Assembly: GCA_028753945.1 (NCBI GenBank)
Contig: JAPNXP010000007.1
Span: 1,364,001-1,428,000 of the forward strand
Length of the DNA stretch: 64,000 nucleotides
Origin: Hexactinellida sp. DTS-2022
Lineage: Eukaryota > Porifera > Hexactinellida
Reading direction: 5' to 3'
Position 1 is the stretch's first letter. Each line of letters begins with the position of its first letter. The notes beneath the pieces were generated by a model. That model saw only the letters and a program-made list of their open reading frames with translations. It did no database searches and was not told the DNA's origin. Below, one piece after another: positions 1 to 10,777 of the stretch. The translations under genes and the position numbers were made by a program.

Positions 1-305
1 TCGCTACCCGAACCCTCTCTAATCCGAACAGGGGATACCAAAATATCTTTCTAATAATAGTGGGAAAAAATCGTAAATATTGGTATATTGCAATGGAAAT
101 ATCAAAAATAAGTCTCAGTAAGGAGAACACTAGATGTTTAGTGCGGATTAACAAGGTTTGTACAATTTTAGTTCGGATTATCGAGATTCTCATTTATAGA
201 TGCCCATAGGAAATGCATTACTTCACTAATCCAAACGAATTCACTCATCGGAACAGAATTTTTTTGAATCGGAACACCTCTGTTCGGATTAGCGAGGGTG
301 TACTG
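1..305. mobile_element. pogo/Tigger-like MITE, copy 1
   Basis: The right end reads, inward on the minus strand, CAGTACACCCTCGCTAATCC, and is followed by TA. The left end carries a diverged form of the same motif (CCCTCTCTAATCCGAACAG near base 12). Such CAGT ends with a TA target site are known from the pogo/Tigger branch of Tc1/mariner. No coding capacity is seen. A diverged copy lies at 2388-2714. The left terminus may be clipped by the window edge. Confidence 0.6.
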
Positions 306-1290
306 TAATACAATAACATACAATATCATCGAGGGAAATATTTTGATAGCAAACTCAATATTTCACTAAAATAGGAACTCGTCCGGAAACTCGGCCTCGG
401 CCTCGGCTCGGCCAAAAATATTCAAACTCGGCCTCGGCCTCGGCTCGGCCAAAATTCTGAACTCGGTCGATTCATGATGAATAACTATCCGGCCGGATAA
501 CGGTCCCAATTGTATTTGTGTATGAATTTAAAAAATAACTATCTCTCCGAATATAAAGTGAATTTCCATAGATCTAGAGTCATTAACTGTCCATTCCTTC
601 TGTCGTTCTAATGTCTGGTACAGGTTTTCTTGTATAGATATTCTTGGAGTAGAAATTAGATAATGTGTAATAGCAGAACTAGTTGATTGAAAAATACTAT
701 GATCACCTTGATGTGAATTTCTACAAGAGGATTTTCATTTATTGTTTTTTTTTGTAAATTTCTGGATGTGAATGTTTTATGTGGTTCCACAGTGGTGACG
801 TGCTATATATTTTAGGAATTTTACCACGTGATATATGTATTGGCATCACATTCATTACAGACTGCTCTGAAAGAATCGTTCTTAGATAGTGAGAAAAATA
901 CCAAATTTCACTCATGCTGGGATTGATAAAAAATGCAACCTTTCAAGCTAATAGGAACAGCGATCACAAAAAATATATAGGAATCGAAAATAAATATGTT
1001 ATTGGAAAGATCTTATATTTACCAAAGGTGAATGCGATTGAAAGTATATTCATATACTGTATCAATTGTGGAATCACATAAATTATTTAGAAGCCTCCCT
1101 AAAAAAACACAAGCTTAGTATATGTACAAATGAATCAAGAATAAGCAGAACTTGTTCTTGATATCATATTATGGTATCGTTTGTCAAAATCATATTTAGC
1201 CGGATAACCGGTTAATTGAGCACCGGATATCCGGATCCGGCCGGAGTAGAGAATCTCTAATCCGGTACAGCTCTAATCACGACATATATG
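306..1290. other. no gene seen; CTCGGCC tandem block inside
   Basis: No coding region is supported here. At about 375-475 there is a GC-rich block built from CTCGGCCTCGG repeats in AT-rich surroundings, followed by a CCGGCCGGATAA motif. A related CCGGAT-rich stretch lies at 1195-1265. These could be the two ends of an old, undefined element, but I could not match the ends to each other. Confidence 0.4.
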
Positions 1291-1324
1291 ATTTCAGTAA
1301 TAGTAAATTTCGATTCGAATCAAA

Positions 1325-1620
1325 CAAACTAAAAGTTGGCTATTCATTGATATTACTTTTGTACTAAAAACAATACCTGTTGTCTAGCGGTATTGTCTTT
1401 AATTATATAATTTTTAGTGTGCTTCTTCTAGTAAACAACGTTATAGTCGGGTCCTACTATAGTTTTATACTACAAGATCCACAGTTCTAAAATCGTAGAG
1501 ATTTCAAATTTAGACAGGGGACAGAGAATTTCCTGAAGATGATCAGTCGAAGCCCGATTTCTCGATTTCAACTTTGTTCGTCAGTTATATCGAAATTGTG
1601 TTCTGGTCTAGTGATTCTAA
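1325..1620 (-). mobile_element. fragment of pogo-like element (family of 38125-39494)
   Basis: Several stretches are inverted relative to 38875-39120, for example the AGAAGCACACTAAAA and TAGGACCCTACTATA motifs and a TGACGAACAAA-containing segment. This is therefore a diverged internal piece of the same non-autonomous family. Ends are not visible and no protein is encoded. Confidence 0.5.
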
Positions 1621-2266
1621 TAATAATTCGTATAAGCAATTGAAATATAAGGTTGTATTCTCCTATGATGTTCTTTCTATATATAAATTAAGTTATTATC
1701 CATATTTTACTAACAGCCGGGGCTACCAATTTGTAAGATAATATAATTGAACAGTATACATACGTACACTATCATTCCGATAATTAACTAACTAGCATGT
1801 AATACAGTCGAAATCGGGTTTTTTGCCTCCCCGGGTTATTTTGCCTCTTTGCTTCTCCTTGTTTCTGTCAATATTATTATATAAGGCTACGCGGCACGAG
1901 TTTGCGGGCCCAGTGCCCTGGGTACTTTTCCCTTCCTCCCGCCGGCCTGGAATCAAATTTGAGTATAAACCCTGTTCTCTATATCATTCTGGTCATCAAT
2001 CAGGGTTGGGGTTCTCTGATCATTAGGGTTAAACATACTTAGGTATTACCTTGCATGCTTTTACGTTGAATAACAAACAGCTTCAAGTGCACCGATAGAA
2101 GGACTGTATTCTATGGCTGGAAAATATTTTCGTCCGGAAAGATGTAATTTAGGTGACAATTTGTTTGAAAAATTGATGTTTATTAGAAGTATAAGTAAGC
2201 TGTGATTGCTGCCTGAAGTTTAGAAAATGTTTTGAATAATTAATTGAACATTATTCAGGTCTTCAT

Positions 2267-2289
2267 CTGGGTGCGCAGTGCGCACCCAG
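2267..2289. repeat. short perfect hairpin
   Basis: An 11-bp inverted repeat (CTGGGTGCGCA and its complement) is separated by a single base. It stands out as GC-rich in AT-rich DNA. The inner TGCGCA motif recurs at about 2330. It could be the tip of a foldback element. No function is inferred. Confidence 0.6.
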
Positions 2290-2387
2290 AGAATTTTTAG
2301 TACTAATTTTGGTATTTTTTGGTAAAATTTGGTGCGCGATTGCAAAATCAACATTAACTAAGGAATGCAAAATATATTTTAAAACAA

Positions 2388-2714
2388 TAGTACGTACATA
2401 CGCCTAGCCCAAACAGGAGATCCAAAACTATCTTTGGTATAAATTTGGGGGAAAATCTTACAAATTTGTAAATTACAATGGAATAATTAAAAAATAGGTA
2501 TCAAACGAGTATTTAGGTAGTATACTATGTGCTTACTTTGGATTAAAAAGGTTTGGACAAGTTTGATTCGGATTATCGGGGTCTCATTTTATAGAGGCTT
2601 AAAGAAAATGTAAAGAAAATGTATTACTTTAATAATAATCCGAACGAATTCACAAATCGGAACAGTCATTTTATGAATCGGATCACCTCTGTTCTGATTA
2701 GCGAGGTTGTACTG
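2388..2714. mobile_element. pogo/Tigger-like MITE, copy 2
   Basis: The body matches 1-305 along its length: the CCAAACAGGAGATCCAAAA start, the ATCGGAACA interior and the GATTAGCGAGGTTGTACTG end. It is followed by TA. Both copies are heavily diverged, so the insertion is old. A third partial copy is at 3338-3442. Confidence 0.6.
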
Positions 2715-2933
2715 TAATTGTATTAATCAAGAAACAAGTGTAATCCTAATCGAGGAAAAATTATAATCATAATCGAAGAAAAAATTGATCGTAATCACAA
2801 TTATTCAAAACTAATCGGCCCCAACCCTGATGGTCATAGTGGTTTATAGTCAGTTGTAACTCTCGTATTACGAAGTTTACGATACATATGATGAATAACA
2901 GTTTTAGGTTGACAATAAGGTTAATGATATTAT

Positions 2934-3314
2934 TCAAATCTTGTGTTTCTCTCTAATAAGCGGTATATATGGAATAGAGTGGACACGGTCCAATGTAATC
3001 TTATCACTATTACCAGTTGTCAAGTAACTAGACACGGATTTAAGTCCTTCTCTGTAGCACCTCTCACTGCTCTCAGATTTATCGATACTAGATATAAGCG
3101 CTCGTAGCCTCCCCTTCCCTTCCCTCAGGAAAGTTGTGTTCGCACGAGCTTTAAACTGTGAGTTTTCTTCTTCCGATGACATTATATCCTCATCTCCATG
3201 TAAACTGACACAAACTCTCTTTTCCCAGGACTTGTCCTTTGTATCTCTCCTAGTAAAGTTTTCGTACTTGTTCAGGTTCACTGCTAACTGGACTGCAAGT
3301 TTATAACGGTACAC
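2934..3314 (-). CDS. DDX24: DDX24/MAK5-like RNA helicase, last coding exon
   Basis: This 126-codon exon encodes the C-terminal tail of the helicase in 5042-6559. A splice acceptor (TTTGTATTTAG) lies just before base 3314, and the exon opens with GTG TAC CGT in phase 0, matching the phase-0 donor at 5041. The joined region aligns by eye with the family's post-helicase segment: an R-x-KLA-x-QL helix, then ENF and a KSW-containing segment, as in the RIRLARQIEK...NF...SW segment of vertebrate DDX24. An acidic, serine-rich stretch (SSEEEN) follows. The stop is at 2934-2936. The placement rests on this resemblance and on the splice sites; a spliced transcript would settle it. Confidence 0.75.
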   Translation of the reverse strand: MYRYKLAVQLAVNLNKYENFTRRDTKDKSWEKRVCVSLHGDEDIMSSEEENSQFKARANTTFLREGKGRLRALISSIDKSESSERCYREGLKSVSSYLTTGNSDKITLDRVHSIPYIPLIREKHKI

Positions 3315-3337
3315 CTAAATACAAAAATTTTCGTAAT

Positions 3338-3442
3338 ATTTTGTTCGGATTAGATAGCTTCCTATATTATTTAAATTCACTAACGGAACAATTTTTTCTG
3401 AATTGAGACACTAGAGACACTAGCGAGGGGTACTGTTACTGT
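3338..3442. mobile_element. partial pogo/Tigger-like MITE, copy 3, in DDX24 intron
   Basis: The TTCGGATTAGATAG start and the CACTAGCGAGGGGTACTG end match the ends of the 1-305 family, with a shortened body. It lies immediately upstream of the last DDX24 exon, within the intron. Confidence 0.45.
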
Positions 3443-3954
3443 AAATCGCGAGGGGAGATATATTATATTTATACTCGGTCACTTCGCGACGTGCCGTAGC
3501 CCACACACCAACCGATTCGCGGTTGTTGTGTTTGCACTCGACACTTCGTGCCTCGCGAAGCAGTAAACAATTAATTTTTTCAGAATAAAAATATTTTGTA
3601 AGTTTTTGTTTTGTTTTTGTATTATCATGATGACGTCATATTTTGACAATGAGTAAGCAAACTAAAGAACTAAAGAAAACAAAAAACTATTAATCAAAAT
3701 ATTGTTAAATTTAACTCCATTAAGAAACATACACCATTTCCTTTACTTAGATAAATATACATTTATGAATGATGTGTTAGTACTTAGTAGTACTAACTTA
3801 GTACAATCTGAATTAAGATAATCATGGATAATAAATTTGAATGGCAAAATTCGTCCAGAAAAATTGTGATTTTGGAATGTTATGAATTGAAACAATGTTT
3901 AAAGCATTCGGGAAATAATGTAGCATAAATTAGTATGATTGTGGTAGACTGATA

Positions 3955-4740
3955 CATGGCCTACTTAATATACGGCTATATATGTCGCCGAGAAGGCCAT
4001 AAAACAAAGAGGCCAGTGTCTAATTTTAATTCTAGGATAAACTATGCCTCCTATTGTTGTTATTTGGGTTGTATATGGGGTAATCAACCATTGCGAGTCC
4101 AATGGAACCACTTTTGAGAATCTCAGATTTGTGGTTAAGCTTAGGCGCCATTTAATGATGACAACACAAATATACAAAAATATACAATTCGAGTTTAAAG
4201 AACGACAAGAAAATGAAAATTATTTGCTAATATACTTAGAATACATTTTCCGAATATATAATGAGAATGAATATATATAAACTAGCAATTATATACGTTT
4301 TATGGACGAAATTAGTAAGTTGTAATTCGGATAATACTTGTATTTTAGCATGTGGTTGCTTTATAATTTTTAAAAATTTTTACAATGTCGCCATTTTGTG
4401 ATTTAGTAGCCTTTGGGGTATGAAATATATCCCTATATTAGTATTTCTATTGTAAAATTATTAGAAAGTAGCAAGTAACTGAAATTTATGATATTTAAAT
4501 TTTTTTAAATTTTACCTAAAATTGTTACCGTCATCATTAAATGGCGCCTAAATAGCTTAGCCACAATTCTGAGATTCTCAAAAGTGGTTCCATTGGACTC
4601 GCAATGGTTGATTATCCCATATACAACCCAAATAACAACAATAGGAGGCATAGTTTATCCTAGAATGAAAATTAGAAACTGGCCTCTCTGTTTTATGGCC
4701 TTCTCGGCGACATATATAGCCGTATATTAAGTAGGCCATG
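3955..4740. mobile_element. P-superfamily-type foldback MITE in DDX24 intron
   Basis: It has long terminal inverted repeats of roughly 200 bp that begin CATGGCCTACTTAATATACG and end with the complement. The flanks carry an exact 7-bp target duplication, ACTGATA (3948-3954 and 4741-4747). The ends resemble those of the P1 transposon (CATAGCCTACTCTATATATG), and CATG-like termini with 7-8 bp duplications are known for P elements. There is no coding capacity; short open frames inside are chance. Relatives are at 7608-8408, 10778-11534 and 28993-29913. Confidence 0.8.
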
Positions 4741-4748
4741 ACTGATAG

Positions 4749-5022
4749 CATGGGCGGGCGTAGCCAGGACTTTTTGTAGGGAGGAGGGGGGGGGCATAGT
4801 AACTAACTGGGGGTCTGGGGGGCGCAATAATTCACCCAGTGGGCTCCAGGGGCGAAGACCCTCGAAGCTGACAACATGTGTCTCATAATTTGCACAGATT
4901 CATCTAATTTTGAGTTTCTAGAAATACAAATTAACTCCGATGACACCCCTCTCATGGCGCAACTCCTAAATTATCAGACTTTGTCCAGCCAGGGGGAAGC
5001 TGACCCCCTCCCTACGCCCTTG
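4749..5022. mobile_element. hAT-type MITE in DDX24 intron
   Basis: The termini are imperfect inverted repeats around GGGCGTAG. They are flanked by ACTGATAG and ACTGGTAG, an 8-bp target duplication with one mismatch. The left duplication overlaps the right 7-bp duplication of the neighbouring P-type MITE, so the two insertions abut. The body has G- and C-rich tracts and no gene. It ends 19 bp from the exon donor site. Confidence 0.7.
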
Positions 5023-5041
5023 ACTGGTAGTATACTCTCAC

Positions 5042-6559
5042 CTCATTGATTGAAATGTCAGCAGTAGGAATGCCAGCTGTCTTGTTCAGGTCCGTACAGA
5101 TAGTATTATACCTCTTACTCTCTTCAGGAGCTATCAAAAGCAAGCTCCTTCCCCCTTTGTGACTGGTTCGCGCTGTCCTACCGCACCTGTGGACGTACAG
5201 CTGAGCAGTAGCAGGCACGTGGTAATGGATTACGTCACTCACATCTCTGAAGTCAATACCACGTGAAGTGATATCACTAGCCAGCAGGATACCCTGTCCG
5301 GACGAGTTGAATTTCTCCAAGTTTGACAATCTCTTCTTTTGCTGCATTCCAGAGTGCACAACTAAAACACTCAAATTGAGTGTAGTAAGTTGTCCGTAGA
5401 GCTGCCTGAGTGCTGCGATTGAGTTGGAGAATACGAGCACCTTCTCTCTCTTCCTAAGCAGGTAGTAGAGATAGTATAACTTTTTACCTGACTCTACCAT
5501 AAGTCTGTACTCTGTTAGCTGTTCTACAAGCACATTATTTCTGGTCAGATTAATAACATCAGTCTTTCTCCTTGAAATGTATCGCTTCAGCTTTCTAACT
5601 GCTTCTGGCTCGTCTCTCTCATGTTTGTTCAAATTCAGGAAGTGCGAAGGAACAGTTGCAGAAAAGAGGAGAATCTGAGGTCCCTCTGACCTGGTCTCAC
5701 CAGATAAAACAGGAATTTTATCAAATATCAGTCCTATACTGGCGAAGTGTCCCTCAGTAAGCATCCTGTCAACTTCATCAATGACGAGATGTGACAGGTG
5801 ATCCAGTTCCTGACAGTACTGTTGCTCCTCCTCCAGGAGTTGCAGGTACCGACCGGGGGTAGACACCACTATCTCAGGACGTCTGGCCAGAAGGCGGGTC
5901 TGTTTGCAGATCGCCATACCTCCCAACAGGGATACCACGTGTATTGTGGTATGAATAGCCGCAGCTCTAAGGTGAGAACACACTTGGAGGCATAACTCGC
6001 GTGTAGGAGTGAGAATAAGAACTTGAAGTTGTTTACAGGTTGATAAAGAGTTAGATGACGTAGATAAATATGGGAAAGTCAAGGTAGGGTCTGCTAACAT
6101 CTTATCAAACTCCTCATTTGGAATATCATCAACCCAACCGACACAACCCACCTTAGCTTCCACCCTATCCCTCTCCTCAATCCCACTTGCACTAGGATCT
6201 CTCCGCAAAAGTTGCGTCAGGACAGCAAGACCGAAAGCTAGTGTCTTCCCTGAGCCAGTTTCTGCTGCTCCTATCACATGATGAGATTTAGCGGCAGAAG
6301 GGATAGATAGACGCTGTATGGGGGTGGGAGAGAAGAACTTCATTTCTTTCAGAGCTAACAACAGCTCTGGTGGGAGGTCCAGTAATTCCCACTGGGATTT
6401 AACAGTATAAGAGGGCAATGGTGTAAGAATATTAGTTTGTTTATTTATTCTTTGTTTAAACTCTTGAAGCTTATATTTGCGCTTACGTTTAACTATGCGT
6501 ATGCGTGCAATAGATGAAACAGTTCCATTCTTTTGTTTCCTTCTCGAATTAATTGGCAT
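5042..6559 (-). CDS. DDX24: DDX24/MAK5-like DEAD-box RNA helicase, first coding exon
   Basis: An ATP-dependent RNA helicase of the DDX24/Mak5 group, which in known species acts in the nucleolus in large ribosomal subunit assembly. The exon gives 506 residues. A basic N-terminus is followed by the Q motif (FSPTPIQ, about 76-82), Walker A AAETGSGKT (98-106), PTREL (185-189), TPGR (234-237), motif II DEVD (261-264, where the family norm is DEAD), SAT (300-302), SRGID (432-436) and HRCGRTAR (457-464). An insert between motifs I and Ia is typical of this group. The start ATG at 6559 is preceded by an in-frame TAA. The exon ends at 5042 in AATGAG with donor GTGAGA. With the exon at 2934-3314 the protein is 632 residues, shorter than vertebrate DDX24, mainly at the N-terminus. 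Confidence 0.92.
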
Positions 6560-6826
6560 TAAACTGTCAACATAAAATGTTTATAAAATAATAATTAGTC
6601 GTAGTTATCTGCATATCTGATAGAAAAAATTGTGACTACGCGGACAGATGGTCGTATTTCGGGGGCTGAGTCTCATATACGTATTATGAAATATCTATAT
6701 ATATTCAAAGGAGTCTAATTGGACATTAAGAAATTACCCCCCCCCCCCCCCCTGGCTACGGGCCTGTTGTACAACGATATCCCCTGCGGGAAGAAACATT
6801 CTATTGCTAAGATGAATAGCTTGTGC
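6560..6826. other. upstream flank of DDX24; poly-C tract
   Basis: This is the presumed 5' flank of the helicase gene. An acceptor-like TTTTATGTTGACAG lies just before the start codon, so a 5'UTR intron is possible. A run of C at about 6737-6752 followed by CTGGCTACGGG resembles one end of a hAT MITE of the 4749-5022 type. No second end was found. Confidence 0.4.
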
Positions 6827-7187
6827 CAGAGATGCAGCGGTCCGGCATTTTCAAGGACCGGACCGTCAGTGATTTTTTTCTGGACTGTCCAGACCGTTAA
6901 ATCCCTTATTTTGGATCGTTCCAGACCGCATAGTAGAGTGGCTAATTATATTCACTTGTGTTTATAGGATACTTACAACTTATGTGCTTGTAAACAATGG
7001 GCAATAACGGATTGGAACCTGATCGTTTGTCATATTTAGGATATAGGATGAGTCCAGACCGTTAAATCACTAATTTGGACCGGTCCAGACCGCACTTGAA
7101 AATATGCGGACCGGACCGATCTGAAACCGGTCGGTCCGATCCGGTCCCGCTCTGGACAGTAGTCCGGTCCAGACCGCTGCATCTCTG
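6827..7187. mobile_element. hAT-type MITE with repeated body
   Basis: The terminal inverted repeats read CAGAGATGCAGCGGTC, and the element is flanked by an exact 8-bp duplication, GCTTGTGC (6819-6826 and 7188-7195). The body is built from variants of GGTCCGGACCG and GTCCAGACCG, so it is largely self-complementary. It encodes no protein. CAGAG ends plus 8-bp duplications place it with hAT elements. Confidence 0.9.
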
Positions 7188-7375
7188 GCTTGTGCATAAC
7201 GCTACAACACTCAAAATAAATAGGGAATTTACCCGTGTCAAAAAAATTTCATTCCAAAATAATTTACGAAAACTCATGGTAACTTAGCATAAAATTTGGA
7301 TTTGAAACTTTATCATGATCGATTTTGCTGAGTGTACCACCGTATTTATACTCTTTTCATCAGCGCCAGAGGGCT

Positions 7376-7501
7376 AAAAATCCAAAATTGCAGCTGTGCC
7401 GACTGTAAGTTCCTTTGGAGGCACTATATTATTGGTTGGGTAATTATTGAAAGTGCCTCCAAAGGAAAATGCTGTTGGCACAGCTGCAATTTTGGATTTT
7501 T
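7376..7501. repeat. foldback hairpin, 126 bp
   Basis: The left arm (ATCCAAAATTGCAGCTGTGCC) returns as its complement at the right end, and an inner arm CCTTTGGAGGCACT is also mirrored. The loop is about 25 bases. The whole could fold into one long interrupted hairpin. It may be a tiny MITE; no clear target duplication was seen. Confidence 0.7.
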
Positions 7502-7607
7502 TTGTTTACGCTACAACAATTTAATCTTAATTACAAATTGTATCAGACACCAGTTAGCTATTAATCAGCTAGTTTAGGCAGGATTTTATTTTGACGATCA
7601 CTCCAAT

Positions 7608-8408
7608 CATGGCCTACTATATAATACGGCTAGATAAGTCAAGTATTTTCTCATTTCATTTCCAGGCCAGTGTTTACTTTCTAATTGCTCGTAAAATGAA
7701 TTACCTATTGTCATGGAATATACTAAACTTAGGTTTTCAAATACGCCAGAAACATCTAAAATACTTTTGAGAATGATTTCTCATCGGATTTAACCACAAT
7801 GACGTAATCAAATATGCATACCCATTTATGGTATTCCGTAATAAATACTAATTATGAAGTAGAGAATGAAGTAGAGATTCAGTGAACATTAGCTAAATAA
7901 GTCACAAGAACGGTCATTAAACTGACTGGGCAACATGTACATCGTCAAACAGCACTTTTAAGACTTAGATTAAAATCTAACTATACATTTCAAAAAATAC
8001 AAAACATATGGTTTGATAACAATAGTATAATAATTTACTTAAATTGACGTTGAAAAGAATTTGAGTGAAAGGAATTACATAATTTGTTACTGTAGTTAGT
8101 TTTTAACAAGAAAAAAGCATTAGGATAAAAACGGCAAAGTTAGATTCTCAAATTATCTAAAAAATTAACATTTTAAAATCATTGCCATATATGGGTATGC
8201 ATATTTGATTACGTCATTGTGGTTAATTTCGATGAGAAGTCATTCTCAAAAGTATTTTAGATGTTTCTGGCGTATTTGAAAACCTAAGTTTAGTTTATTC
8301 CATGAAGATAGGTAATTCATTTTACGAGCAATTAGAAAGTAAACACTGGCCTGGAAATGAAATGAGCAAATACTTGACTTATCTAGCCGTATAATATAGT
8401 AGGCCATG
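7608..8408. mobile_element. P-superfamily-type foldback MITE
   Basis: It starts CATGGCCTACTATATAATAC and ends with the complement, with arms of about 210 bp that include a TCATTTCCAGGCCAGTG segment. The termini match the 3955-4740 family and the P1 ends, but the rest of the arms differ, so it is a separate subfamily. Flanking 7-mers CTCCAAT and CTCGATG agree only partly. There is no coding sequence. Confidence 0.75.
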
Positions 8409-8637
8409 CTCGATGTAATATAGCTAGTATTATACATACGTATAACGTATGTTATGATTATGACATACGGCGCGCGTAAATTACTTTGATAAAATTGCAA
8501 TCGATTAGATTTTCACACATGCAATTGTAGGATGCATTGCTGGGAATATAATTAGAATTAACTTCAAAGAATTTGTGTTTATTGAAATGCATTGCATGAT
8601 TATAATTGTATCTTATCAATTAGAATCAAATGTTGTA

Positions 8638-8812
8638 CAGTCGAAACCGGTTTATTCTAAACAATTCATTTCATGGAAATAAAGTAAGAAAAATCCGATA
8701 GTTAGAATAAACCGATTGAAGATAAAACAAAATTGGTATTTCTTACACATTTAGAATAAATAGAAAACGATTAGTTACGAAAAACTGGGATTAGAAAAAC
8801 CTGTTTCGACTG
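8638..8812. mobile_element. pogo-like MITE, 175 bp
   Basis: The ends read CAGTCGAAACCGGTTT and, from the other side, CAGTCGAAACAGGTTT. The left flank is TA and the right flank AA, consistent with a decayed TA target site. The interior repeats TTAGAATAAACC motifs. A single related end (ACAGTCGAAATCGGG) occurs near 1804. Confidence 0.65.
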
Positions 8813-8894
8813 AATCGTAACTAGATAGATACACAGGAATTCACAATACTTAATTAAATTCATAAGCACCCATTGACATAAAAAATAAGCAAAA

Positions 8895-9178
8895 GTGCGT
8901 ATACACTGGTGTATATACACTTGTAGCCAATATAGTTCATAAAGTGCATATACACCGGTGTACATGCATACACCAACTTATCAGCAGGGGCGGATTGGGC
9001 CGCCGGGACACCGGGATAATGCCCGGTGGATCGATGGGCGGTAGATCGGTGGGCCGGTGGATTCGGGCAGTGGGCCAGTTTCGCGAATTTGCCAGGGCCG
9101 CCTAAGTAGCCCAATCCGCCCCTGCTTATCAGTGTGTACATGCATGTACACCAAAAGTGCATATACACTGCAAAATAT
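8895..9178. repeat. palindromic GTGTATATACAC repeats
   Basis: Repeats of GTGCATATACAC and GTGTACATGCAT occur on both sides of the 8985-9124 insertion. They are each self-complementary and spaced by tens of bases. The array predates the hAT MITE that splits it. Confidence 0.55.
8985..9124. mobile_element. hAT-type MITE, 140 bp
   Basis: The perfect inverted ends CAGGGGCGGATTGGGC are flanked by an exact 8-bp duplication, CTTATCAG (8977-8984 and 9125-9132). The body is GC-rich (CCGGTGG and GGGCCGG motifs) against AT-rich surroundings. It is non-coding. Confidence 0.93.
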
Positions 9179-9469
9179 ATATTATTCAATATTCAAATAC
9201 AGGTGAAAACTATCCGATTCATATAGTAAACTTTCGGGCGCAGTATGTATCTATAAGATATATGAGCACTTCGGTATCGGTCGATCGCGGTCTCGCGTTT
9301 CCAATTACAATTATAATACGACTATGTAAGGATAATAAATGCATGAGTTTAATTTAGAAAATATTATTAGATTAGGCACAATGAACTACAGCAGATTAGT
9401 AGTTACTAGTACGTATATATATTCTTACTAAGCAGAATATTATCTTTGATCTAGTAGAAATTAGGGATG

Positions 9470-9595
9470 GGATGGATGCGAATTTTTCTACATCCGCGAA
9501 TACGGATGTGCATGCGGATGCCAATTTTTAACTCTGCGGATACGGATGCGGAGTTTTCATCTTTACATCCGCGAATGCGGATGCGGAGCTCAAAA
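9470..9595. repeat. GATGCGGA short-repeat block
   Basis: Irregular repeats of GGATGCGGA and ACATCCGCGAA in both orientations fill this stretch. It resembles the repeat bodies of the hAT MITEs nearby, but no bounding inverted ends or duplications were found. Confidence 0.5.
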
Positions 9596-9808
9596 CTATT
9601 GGCTTTCATTTTACAATAGTACTATATTTTTAACAGGGTTCCGCAAACTTAATTTATATCAGGCCACATAATCTTAACAAAATTTTCCTCAGGCCGCAAA
9701 CAATATCGATACATTTTTCGAAATTTATATCAAAACTAGTATAATGTTGTGCTAATACTTAAACTATACTAATTTATAAGCAAAAAGTGCATAAATGTCT
9801 CTCAGGCC

Positions 9809-10618
9809 CAGTGCTCGACAAAATGAAATTTTGATGGTAGCTAATTAAGCCACCACCTCACTTTTTCTGGTGACTAAAGAATAAACAACGGCCGATTTAA
9901 CAAACCACTGATGACTTAACAAAGTTCTAATGCCGTGAAACAACACTCATATTAATAACAAACTAGCGCGCTTCGCTTGCTAGGTCGCTTCGCGGCGGAA
10001 CACAACCACACACGAACCGCTTCGCGGTTGGTGTGTGGTTTATATACTCCTAATATTGATTATAAAGCGTAAATAGGCCTAAATAGTCAAATTTAACAAT
10101 GTGAAATTTTAGTGATTACGTCATCATGCGATAATGAGTAAGCATATTGGTGATCTGGTGTGACCAATGTGTCCGCATCATTAATGTACATGTTCTATTA
10201 AATTTTCAGATATTTATCTCTTAGAGGGCTCGAATTATGTGCGATTTAGTGAATTTTTAGGGTTCTCGAAATGTGACAATGACGTCATAACTTGTCGAGG
10301 TGTGAGAAATTTTGAATGGAAAACTCAACTTGTTGGCGGGTGCCAAAAGTTACCCATATATACCAAAAATCACATTTGGAAACCGTCCACTTTCTTCAAT
10401 CAACTCGGAACATAAAACAAATATATATATATATATAACCCACCCACCCAGGCTTGTGTTTTAATAGTATAGATAATGCAACGATAAATATAATCTACAC
10501 CACGTCAAATAATCCACAATTTATGGTAGATTAGTTAAGCCACCAAAGGCAGTATTTGGTGGCTTAAATAAGAATTTTGGTGGCTAACGCCACCAAACCA
10601 CCTAATTGTCGAGCACTG
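9809..10618. mobile_element. hAT-type MITE split by a Helitron
   Basis: The ends CAGTGCTCGACAA and TTGTCGAGCACTG are inverted repeats, and the 8-bp duplication CTCAGGCC is exact (9801-9808 and 10619-10626). The interior has GGTGGCTTAA motifs in both orientations. A Helitron at 9963-10473 accounts for most of the length; the MITE alone would be about 300 bp. Confidence 0.9.
9963..10473 (-). mobile_element. non-autonomous Helitron, family H1
   Basis: Read on the minus strand it begins TCTATACTATTAAAACAC after an A and ends GCGCGCTAG before a T. This is the A|TC...CTAG|T signature of Helitrons, with no target duplication. Near the 3' end are GC-rich hairpins, including AACCGCTTCGCGGTT, in an otherwise AT-rich element. 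It encodes no protein. Other H1 copies are at 21008-21413, 21416-21890, 31635-32272 and 50098-50586. Confidence 0.92.
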
Positions 10619-10777
10619 CTCAGGCCACACATGATACAATTTCCATTGGGCTATCAGGCCACACATAAGGTTGTTTCAGGCCGCATGCGGCCTGAAATAC
10701 CTAGTTTACGTAACCCTGTTTTAATATAATCTTATGAACATAATCGTACAAAATATTGGCTATAAACTTGTGCTATA

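Larger units (their letters stand above)
9634..10718. mobile_element. hAT-like element carrying two nested elements
   Basis: It starts CAGGGTTCCGCAAAC and ends GTTTACGTAACCCTG. CAGGCCRCA motifs recur inside both ends. The flanks share TTTTAA, so the target duplication is not clean. A hAT MITE (9809-10618) is inserted in it, and that holds a Helitron (9963-10473). No transposase remains. Confidence 0.7.

Noticed and set aside
4044-4280. Repeated short frame with VYGVINHCES phrase (also 11120-11446 and 29444-29824)
   Set aside because: It falls in the inverted arms of P-type MITEs and recurs only because the MITE recurs. There is no start, splice or domain support.
6719-6967. Short plus-strand frame starting in the poly-C tract
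   Set aside because: It begins with a poly-proline run from the C tract and runs into a hAT MITE body. It is not protein-like.
8895-9178. The GTGTATATACAC palindromes as regulatory sites or a CRISPR-like array
   Set aside because: Irregular spacing, few copies and no conserved spacer length. The organism is an animal.
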